The translations under genes were made by a program, and so were the position numbers. The notes under the pieces were generated by a model, which was not told the origin of the DNA, searched no databases, and saw only the letters and a program-made list of their open reading frames with translations. From JBJTIF01 sp046094825 (lineage in GTDB: Bacteria; Actinomycetota; UBA4738; HRBIN12), in contig JBJTIF010000031.1 in NCBI GenBank assembly GCA_046094825.1, positions 1 through 11,013 of the forward strand: a stretch of DNA of 11,013 nucleotides. Direction: 5' to 3'. The stretch's first letter is position 1, and the number at the start of each line of letters is the position of its first letter. Below, piece after piece: positions 6,366 to 11,013 of this stretch.

Positions 6366-6742
6366 CGCCGGAGCCGACGTTCACCGTCGCGGAGGCGAAC
6401 GCCGTCGTCGACGACGTCCGCCATCGCCTGCCCGCGTACCGCGAGGCGCGGGCGACGATGCTCGCGGAGGCAGCGGTGCTCCGCGATCGCGTCGCGACCG
6501 ACGGCGGGGGACACGACCCCGGCCCCGCCTACCGGGACGCGCAGGAGGTCGTCGCCGCGCTCCTGCGCGAGCTCGCGGAGCGCGGGGTGCTCCTCCGGGA
6601 CGCCGACCCCGGACTCCTCGACCTGCCGGCCGTGCGCGACGGCGAGCCGGTCTACCTCTGCTGGCGCGAGCCGGAGCCGTCGGTCGCGTGGTGGCACCCC
6701 CGCGATTCCGGGTTCGCCGGCCGTCGTCCGCTCGAGCCCTGA
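6362..6742 (+). CDS. DUF2203 family protein
   Basis: Small cytoplasmic protein (126 aa) of the uncharacterised DUF2203 family. The hallmarks are the start FTVAEANAVV (7-16), a helical middle ending in RELAERGVLLRD (69-80), then DPGLLDLPAVRDGEPVYLCW (82-101) and the end WWHPRDSGFAGRRPL (110-124). The family function is not established; the conserved Cys, Trp and His near the C-terminus suggest a binding or catalytic site, which is inference. Its GTG start overlaps the TGA of the HAD gene (GTGA), so translation is coupled, and it is the last gene of the rpsA-coaE-HAD unit. Full length for the family, with no damage seen. Confidence 0.88.
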   Translation: MTPEPTFTVAEANAVVDDVRHRLPAYREARATMLAEAAVLRDRVATDGGGHDPGPAYRDAQEVVAALLRELAERGVLLRDADPGLLDLPAVRDGEPVYLCWREPEPSVAWWHPRDSGFAGRRPLEP

Positions 6743-6747
6743 CGCAC

Positions 6748-6773
6748 GGGCGAACGGCCCCTGCCCAGCGGGC
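6748..6773 (+). terminator. Weak GC stem-loops after DUF2203
   Basis: Two short inverted repeats, GGGC/GCCC (6748-6751 with 6757-6760) and GCCC/GGGC (6763-6766 with 6770-6773), lie just past the stop. There is no U-run, so an intrinsic terminator is only a weak possibility; the position at the end of one transcription unit and before another is the main argument. Confidence 0.2.
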
Positions 6774-6798
6774 TCCCGAGCGTCCGCGAGGCCCGTGC

Positions 6799-6804
6799 TA
6801 GGCT
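6799..6804 (+). promoter_or_regulatory. Candidate -10 box of the amino-acid ABC operon
   Basis: TAGGCT resembles the other -10 boxes here and would start transcription near 6811, giving a leader of about 59 nt. No good -35 is found 16-19 bp upstream. Confidence 0.4.
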
Positions 6805-6812
6805 CGCCGCTC

Positions 6813-6831
6813 CGGCGGGCGCGGTCCGCCG
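6813..6831 (+). promoter_or_regulatory. GC hairpin at the 5' end of the ABC operon leader
   Basis: CGGCGG (6813-6818) and CCGCCG (6826-6831) form a 6-bp stem with a 7-nt loop. If transcription starts near 6811 this sits at the very 5' end of the mRNA, where it could protect the transcript. An overlapping 5-bp alternative pairs CGCCG (6805-6809) with CGGCG (6813-6817). No riboswitch family is recognised. Confidence 0.4.
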
Positions 6832-6853
6832 TGGCACATCCGGCGTGATCCCC

Positions 6854-6862
6854 GAGGGAGGA
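6854..6862 (+). promoter_or_regulatory. Strong ribosome binding site of the binding-protein gene
   Basis: GAGGGAGGA ends 7 nt before the ATG at 6870. It is the best Shine-Dalgarno of any plus-strand gene start in the window, fitting the high expression usually needed for an ABC binding protein. Confidence 0.7.
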
Positions 6863-6869
6863 ACCACCG

Positions 6870-7787
6870 ATGCGGAAGGCCCTGCTGGCTGCGATGACGG
6901 CGCTCCTGCTCGCCGCGACCGCGTGCGCCCCCGGAGGCGACACCGGCGGCGACGTCGCGAGCCCGACGGCGACGACGGACGGCGGCCCGCAGACCGCCGC
7001 GGAGTGCCTCGAGGCCAACGTCAGCTCGCTCTTCGCCGCGGACACGCTCACGATCGCGACCGGGAACCCCGCGTACAGCCCCTGGTACGGCGGGGATGCC
7101 ACGCCGCAGGGCGCGGAGTGGGAGGTGAGCGGCTTCACGGGCGACCCGTACAGCGGGGTCGGCTACGAGTCCGCCTTCGCGTACGCCCTCGCCGAGCAGC
7201 TCGGGCTCGCGGCGGATCAGGTGACCTGGATCGGCATCCCGTTCAACAAGTCGTTCGCGCCGGGCGCGAAGGACTTCGACTTCGCCATGCAGCAGATCTC
7301 GATCACCGAGAAGCGCGCCCAGGCGGTGGACTTCAGCGCCGGGTACTTCGACGTGAACCAGGCCCTCATCGCGAACGAGGGCTCGCCCGCGATCGGGGCG
7401 ACGACGCTCGCCGACCTCCGGGATCTGAAGCTCGGTGCCGCGGTCGGTTCGACGAGCCTCCAGGCGATCGAGGAGCTCGTGCAGCCCACGGTGGAACCGG
7501 GGGTCTACGACGACCTCGACACCGCGATCAAGGACCTGAAGAACGGACAGCTCGACGGTGTCGTCGTCGACTTCCCGACCGCCTTCTACGGCTACGCCGA
7601 CGTCGTGGTCGGGCAGTTCCCGAGCATCGGCGGCGCGCAGGAGCAGTTCGGACTCGCCTTCGAGATGGGCAACCCCGTCCGTGGGTGCGTCGACCTCGCG
7701 ATCGAGGAGCTCCGCGCGTCCGGCACGCTCGACGCCCTGAAGACCGAGTGGCTCGAGGTCGACACGAGCGTCCCGACGTTCTCGTGA
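6870..7787 (+). CDS. Amino-acid ABC transporter substrate-binding lipoprotein
   Basis: Extracellular solute-binding protein, family 3 (SBP_bac_3), which captures a polar amino acid or similar small molecule and delivers it to the permease that follows. Residues 1-18 form a lipoprotein signal ending at LAATA-C19, so the mature protein is lipid-anchored on the outer face of the membrane. A Gly/Thr/Asp-rich linker follows (about 20-43). The binding domain starts around TLTIATGNPAYSPWYGG (59-75) and has the family core FDFAMQQISITEKRAQAVDF (136-155) and the second-lobe DGVVVDFPTAFYGY (229-242). C46 and C273 are the only cysteines in the mature chain besides the anchor and probably form a disulfide, a pattern I know from actinobacterial members with GNPAY-type starts. 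It is 305 aa, intact, with a strong ribosome site. The exact substrate cannot be read from sequence. Confidence 0.92.
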   Translation: MRKALLAAMTALLLAATACAPGGDTGGDVASPTATTDGGPQTAAECLEANVSSLFAADTLTIATGNPAYSPWYGGDATPQGAEWEVSGFTGDPYSGVGYESAFAYALAEQLGLAADQVTWIGIPFNKSFAPGAKDFDFAMQQISITEKRAQAVDFSAGYFDVNQALIANEGSPAIGATTLADLRDLKLGAAVGSTSLQAIEELVQPTVEPGVYDDLDTAIKDLKNGQLDGVVVDFPTAFYGYADVVVGQFPSIGGAQEQFGLAFEMGNPVRGCVDLAIEELRASGTLDALKTEWLEVDTSVPTFS

Positions 7788-7807
7788 CCCGGGGTCCCGT
7801 CCCGACG
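7769..7807 (+). repeat. Direct repeat and dyad at the lipoprotein/permease junction
   Basis: CGTCCCGACG occurs at 7769-7778 and again at 7798-7807, 29 bases apart, bracketing the lipoprotein stop codon. Between them GACCC/GGGTC (7786-7790 and 7792-7796) is an inverted repeat that can form at most a 4-bp stem with a 3-nt loop. Such junctions often hold elements that let the binding protein outnumber the permease; here the structure is weak. Confidence 0.3.
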
Positions 7808-7809
7808 CG

Positions 7810-8649
7810 ATGAACGAGGGGCGCGGCTCCCGGATCCTCCGTCCGTCGGGGGGCCGGGGGGTGCGGCTCGCCGTCGTGAGCACCGTCGTCTTCTTCGGCG
7901 TGCTCGGGCTCCTCATCGTGAACTCGCCCGGATGGTCGGCGCCGAACGGCGTCCGTGCGCAGTTCTTCGACGGTCCCGTGTTCGCCGATGCGCTCCCGAA
8001 GATCGTCGAGAAGTTCGGCCGCAACGTCGCGATGTTCCTCATCGCGGAGGCGGTCGTCCTCGTCCTCGGCCTCGGCATCGCCCTGCTGCGGAGCCTGCCG
8101 GGACCCGTGTTCACGCCGCTGCGCATCCTCGCGGCCGCGTACACGGACTTCTTCCGGGGCGTCCCGACGATCCTCGTGATCGCGCTCCTCGGCTACGGCA
8201 TGCCGGCGCTCGCACTTCGGGGCCTGCCGAACTCCGACTTCTTCTGGGCCATCGTCGCCCTGAGCCTCGTCTACGCCGCGTACGTCTCGGAGGTCTACCG
8301 AGCGGGCATCCAGTCGATCCACCCGAGCCAGCTCGCGGCCGCGCGGTCGCTCGGGCTCCGGCGGTGGCAGGCGACGCGCTACGTCGTCCTCCCGCAGGCC
8401 GTCCGGCGCATCCTCCCCCCGCTCCTGAACGACTTCATCGGACTCCAGAAGGACACCGCCCTCGTCGCGTTCCTCGGGGTGATCGAGGCCCTGCGGCAGG
8501 CGACGATCCTCCAGCAGAGCCTGTTCAACTTCACGCCCTACGTCGCGCTCGCGGTCGTGTTCGTCCTCATCACGATCCCGCAGGCGCGCTTCGTCGACTG
8601 GCTCGTCGCCCGCGATCAGCGGCGACGCGAGGCGGGTGCGGTCCTGTGA
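7810..8649 (+). CDS. Amino-acid ABC transporter permease
   Basis: Membrane-spanning subunit of the importer (279 aa, BPD_transp_1 fold, His/Glu/Gln/Arg type). Hydrophobic segments lie at about 20-37, 73-93, 105-111 with 117-136, 142-160, 197-210 and 243-260. The segment FFRGVPTILVIALLGYG (114-130) is typical of polar amino-acid permeases. The EAA loop that contacts the ATPase runs about 161-197 (AARSLGLRRWQATRYVVLPQA at its end). A periplasmic stretch at 38-70 after helix 1 is usual for this subfamily. Only one permease is encoded, so the channel is probably a homodimer. ATG 7810 is 22 nt after the lipoprotein stop and lacks a clear ribosome site; a GTG at 7861 behind a G-rich run is an alternative that removes 17 residues of polar N-terminus. 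Its TGA overlaps the ATPase start. Confidence 0.93.
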   Translation: MNEGRGSRILRPSGGRGVRLAVVSTVVFFGVLGLLIVNSPGWSAPNGVRAQFFDGPVFADALPKIVEKFGRNVAMFLIAEAVVLVLGLGIALLRSLPGPVFTPLRILAAAYTDFFRGVPTILVIALLGYGMPALALRGLPNSDFFWAIVALSLVYAAYVSEVYRAGIQSIHPSQLAAARSLGLRRWQATRYVVLPQAVRRILPPLLNDFIGLQKDTALVAFLGVIEALRQATILQQSLFNFTPYVALAVVFVLITIPQARFVDWLVARDQRRREAGAVL

Positions 8650-9392
8650 GCGGGGCGCTCCGCATCGAGGGCGTCCGGAAGTCCTTCGGCGACCTGCGCG
8701 TCCTCGACGGTATCGACCTCGCGGTGGCCGACCACGAGGTCGTGTGCCTCATCGGCGCCTCCGGGTCCGGGAAGTCCACGCTCCTGCGCTGCGTCGACCT
8801 CCTCGAACCGGTCGACGAGGGTCGGATCTGGATCCACGACGATGAGATCACGGCGCCCGGCGCCGACGCGGATGCGATCCGTCGACGCATGGGGATCGTG
8901 TTCCAGGCGTACAACCTCTTCCCGCACATGTCGGTGCTCCGCAACGTCACCCTCGCGCCCGAGAAGGCGCTCGGCCTCGACCCCGCGGTGGCGCGAGAGC
9001 GCGGCGAGGCGCTCCTCGATCGGTTCGGGCTCCTCGGCAAGCGCGACGAGTTCCCCGACCGGCTCTCCGGGGGCCAGCAGCAACGCGCGGCCATCGTCCG
9101 GGCGCTCGCGATGGATCCCGAGGTGCTCCTCCTCGACGAGGTCACGAGCGCCCTCGACCCCGAGCTCGTCGCCGAGGTCCTCGCGGTGATCCGCGAGCTC
9201 GCCGAAGGCGGCATGACGATGGTGATCGCGACCCACGAGATGGGGTTCGCCCGCGACATCGCGGACCGCGTCGGGTTCCTCGACGGGGGCCGGATCCTCG
9301 AGATCGCTCCGCCCGGCGAGCTCTTCACCGCGCCGCGCGAGGAGCGCACGCAGCGCTTCCTCCAGCGCATCCTCGATGCCGGTCGCCTCTGA
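8646..9392 (+). CDS. Amino-acid ABC transporter ATP-binding protein
   Basis: Cytoplasmic ATPase that powers the importer (248 aa, GlnQ/HisP-like). Walker A is GASGSGKST (37-45), Q-loop Gln87 in VFQAYNLFPHMSV, ABC signature LSGGQQQR (140-147), Walker B VLLLDEVTSALD with D164 and catalytic E165, and H-loop His197 in ATHEMGFA. The usual DEPTSALD reads DEVTSALD; non-proline residues occur at this spot in some actinobacterial homologues and the catalytic residues are intact. The GTG start at 8646 overlaps the permease TGA (GTGA), so the two are translated together. The reading frame is open much further upstream, but that part is the shadow of the permease gene. Ends 41 bases before uvrB. Substrate specificity rests with the lipoprotein and permease. 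Confidence 0.95.
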   Translation: MSGALRIEGVRKSFGDLRVLDGIDLAVADHEVVCLIGASGSGKSTLLRCVDLLEPVDEGRIWIHDDEITAPGADADAIRRRMGIVFQAYNLFPHMSVLRNVTLAPEKALGLDPAVARERGEALLDRFGLLGKRDEFPDRLSGGQQQRAAIVRALAMDPEVLLLDEVTSALDPELVAEVLAVIRELAEGGMTMVIATHEMGFARDIADRVGFLDGGRILEIAPPGELFTAPREERTQRFLQRILDAGRL

Positions 9393-9398
9393 GGCCGA

Positions 9399-9418
9399 GG
9401 GGCCGCGTCGGGGCCGCG
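9399..9418 (+). repeat. 11-bp-period direct repeat upstream of uvrB
   Basis: GGGGCCGCG occurs at 9399-9407 and 9410-9418, with TC between the copies. The two units end 3 bases before the uvrB -10 and occupy the place where a -35 would be. One-turn spacing on the DNA helix suits an activator or repressor site, but in such GC-rich DNA it may be chance. Confidence 0.35.
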
Positions 9419-9421
9419 CCC

Positions 9422-9427
9422 TAGAAT
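9422..9427 (+). promoter_or_regulatory. uvrB -10 box, leaderless configuration
   Basis: TAGAAT ends 6 nt before the ATG at 9434, the same spacing as at polA. The transcript should start at the initiator codon, with no leader and no Shine-Dalgarno. No -35 hexamer is recognisable. Confidence 0.6.
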
Positions 9428-9433
9428 CGCCGC

Positions 9434-11013
9434 ATGCCCCCCTTCCGGATCCACGCGGAGTTCGCTCCGGCGGGTGACCAGCCGGCGGCGGTGGAGAGCC
9501 TCGTCGAGGGACTGTCGGCGGGGGAGCGCCACCTCACGCTCCTCGGCGCGACGGGGACCGGCAAGACGTTCACGATCGCCCAGGTCGTCGAGCGGCTCCA
9601 GCGGCCGACGCTCGTCATGGCCCCGAACAAGTCGCTCGCCGCGCAGCTGGCGAACGAGTTCCGCGAGTTCTTCCCCGAGAACGCCGTCGAGTACTTCGTC
9701 TCGTACTACGACTACTACCAGCCCGAGGCGTACGTCCCGCAGACCGACACGTACATCGAGAAGGACTCGTCGATCAACGACGAGATCGAGCGCCTCCGGC
9801 ACTCCGCGACGGCCGCGCTCCTCACGCGGCGCGACGTCCTCATCGTCGCGAGCGTCTCCGCGATCTACGGTCTCGGGTCGCCCGACGAGTACCTCGGGCA
9901 GATCCTGCGGCTCCACCGCGGCGTCGCCCTGGATCGGGACCTCGCGATCGAGCGGCTCGTCGACATCCAGTACCAGCGGAACCAGGTCGCGGCGACGCGG
10001 GGGACGTTCCGCGTCCAGGGCGACACCCTCGAGGTCTTCCCCGCGTACGAGGAGACCGGCCTCCGCGTCGAGTGGTGGGGCGACGACGTCGAGCGCGTGA
10101 CCCGGTTCGATCCCCTGACCGGCGAGGTGTTCGCCGAACTCGAGGAGGTGACCGTCTACCCGGCGACGCACTACGTCGCATCGGACGAACGCCTGCGGGG
10201 GGCGATCGCGGGCATCGAGGCGGAGCTCGCCGAGCAGCTCGCGATCTTCGAGCGCCAGGGCAAGATCCTCGAGTCCGAGCGTCTGCGGATGCGCACGAAC
10301 TACGACCTCGAGATGCTCCGCGAGATGGGGTTCTGCTCCGGGATCGAGAACTACTCGCGGCACATCGACGGCCGCTCGGCGGGGGAGGCGCCGTACACGC
10401 TCCTCGACTACTTCCCGGACGACTGGCTCTGCGTCCTCGACGAATCGCACGTGACCGTCCCGCAGATCCGCGGGATGTACGAGGGCGACCGCAGCCGCAA
10501 GCAGACGCTCGTCGACTTCGGCTTCCGGCTCCCGTCGGCGATGGACAACCGCCCCCTGCGGTTCGAGGAGTTCGCCGAGCGCGTCGGCCAGGTCGTCTAC
10601 ATGTCCGCGACCCCGGGCGACCACGAGCTCGAGGTGAGCGCCCGCATCGCCGAGCAGATCGTCCGACCGACCGGCCTCATCGATCCCGAGGTCCAGATCC
10701 GACCCACCCGCGGGCAGGTCGACGACCTCATCGAGGAGATCCGGCGGAGGACCGAGGCGGGTGCCCGCACGCTCGTCACGACGCTCACGAAGAAGATGGC
10801 GGAGGACCTCACGGACTACCTCCTCGAGATGGGGATCCGCGTCCGGTACCTCCACGCCGACGTCGCGACGAGCCAGCGGATCGAGATCCTCCGCGACCTC
10901 CGGCTCGGGGAGTTCGACGTCCTCGTCGGCATCAACCTCCTCCGCGAGGGCCTCGACCTGCCCGAGGTGTCGCTCGTCGCGATCCTCGACGCGGACAAGG
11001 AGGGGTTCCTGCG
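9434..11013 (+). CDS. uvrB: Excinuclease ABC subunit B (3' end outside window)
   Basis: Damage-verifying helicase-like subunit of the UvrABC nucleotide excision repair complex. The frame is open from ATG 9434 to the window edge, 526 codons plus 2 bases, against about 660-700 for the family, so the C-terminus with the UvrC-binding UVR motif is missing. Visible: Walker A GATGTGKT (38-45); the beta-hairpin that grips DNA, YYDYYQPEAYVPQTDTYIEK (91-110); the DESH helicase motif II (336-339); FRLPSAMDNRPLRFEEF (364-380); SATPG motif III (391-395); and the C-terminal helicase lobe with NLLREGLDLPEVSL. No frameshift or stop was found when I read the codons through. It follows the ABC operon by 41 bases with its own -10 box. 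In actinobacteria it lies near coaE; here the HAD, DUF2203 and importer genes intervene. Confidence 0.98.
   Translation, partial: MPPFRIHAEFAPAGDQPAAVESLVEGLSAGERHLTLLGATGTGKTFTIAQVVERLQRPTLVMAPNKSLAAQLANEFREFFPENAVEYFVSYYDYYQPEAYVPQTDTYIEKDSSINDEIERLRHSATAALLTRRDVLIVASVSAIYGLGSPDEYLGQILRLHRGVALDRDLAIERLVDIQYQRNQVAATRGTFRVQGDTLEVFPAYEETGLRVEWWGDDVERVTRFDPLTGEVFAELEEVTVYPATHYVASDERLRGAIAGIEAELAEQLAIFERQGKILESERLRMRTNYDLEMLREMGFCSGIENYSRHIDGRSAGEAPYTLLDYFPDDWLCVLDESHVTVPQIRGMYEGDRSRKQTLVDFGFRLPSAMDNRPLRFEEFAERVGQVVYMSATPGDHELEVSARIAEQIVRPTGLIDPEVQIRPTRGQVDDLIEEIRRRTEAGARTLVTTLTKKMAEDLTDYLLEMGIRVRYLHADVATSQRIEILRDLRLGEFDVLVGINLLREGLDLPEVSLVAILDADKEGFL

Noticed and set aside
6798..8144. 448-codon minus-strand frame opposite the ABC lipoprotein and permease
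   Set aside because: Arg/Glu/Val-rich shadow of two recognised genes; no family resemblance.
8570..10855. 761-codon minus-strand frame opposite the ATPase and uvrB
   Set aside because: It covers the antisense of two well-recognised genes and their intergenic promoter and shows no domain.
1..11013. CRISPR arrays, tRNA or rRNA genes, transposases, toxin-antitoxin or phage defence genes
   Set aside because: I looked on both strands and saw no regular repeat-spacer array, no cloverleaf with a TTCGA-type arm in the gaps, and no gene of these classes. The intergenic gaps are too short to hide most of them.

Overview
The window is very GC-rich chromosomal DNA (about 70% or more by eye) packed with housekeeping genes. 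The core order polA, rpsA, coaE, uvrB on the plus strand is the classic actinobacterial arrangement (it occurs in Mycobacterium tuberculosis) and also fits high-GC Chloroflexota. PolA with a decayed proofreading domain, a four-repeat S1 protein, a DUF2203 gene, frequent GTG starts and several -10 boxes placed 6-7 nt before a start codon (leaderless mRNAs) all suit such a lineage. I cannot choose between a deep Actinomycetota and a Limnocylindria-like Chloroflexota genome from this window alone.

Layout. Positions 1-65: the minus-strand region after the iron permease, with a hairpin and then a near-consensus minus-strand promoter (TTGACA, 17 bp, TAGCGT) firing off the left edge. 66-899 minus: an FTR1/EfeU-type iron permease; I move its start to a GTG with a good Shine-Dalgarno. 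900-1046: divergent intergenic region with a near-perfect 27-bp palindrome that overlaps the probable permease promoter and looks like a metal-repressor operator; the polA -10 box abuts the polA start. 1047-3671: polA. 3672-3776: rpsA promoter (TTGACG, 18 bp, TAGCAT) and a structured leader. 3777-5039: rpsA. 5044-6742: coaE, a HAD-family hydrolase and a DUF2203 protein, joined by a 4-nt gap and then ATGA and GTGA stop/start overlaps. 6743-6869: a new transcription start region with a GC hairpin. 6870-9392: a polar amino-acid ABC importer (lipoprotein, permease, ATPase; the last two overlap by GTGA). 9393-9433: short spacer with an 11-bp-period repeat and the uvrB -10 box. 9434 to the end: uvrB, cut by the window edge after 526 codons and still open.

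The genes fall into three jobs: DNA replication and repair (polA, uvrB), translation and CoA synthesis (rpsA, coaE, with two unassigned partners), and nutrient uptake (iron permease, amino-acid ABC importer). The importer sits between coaE and uvrB, which lie close together in actinobacteria, so it interrupts the core order.

I found no phage, CRISPR, toxin, transposon or RNA gene, and no evidence of an exotic new system. The points most worth a second look are regulatory: the palindrome in front of the iron permease, the 16-nt identical promoter block shared by polA and rpsA, the leaderless starts, and the rpsA leader with its uncertain start codon. There is no gene-free stretch longer than 300 bases.
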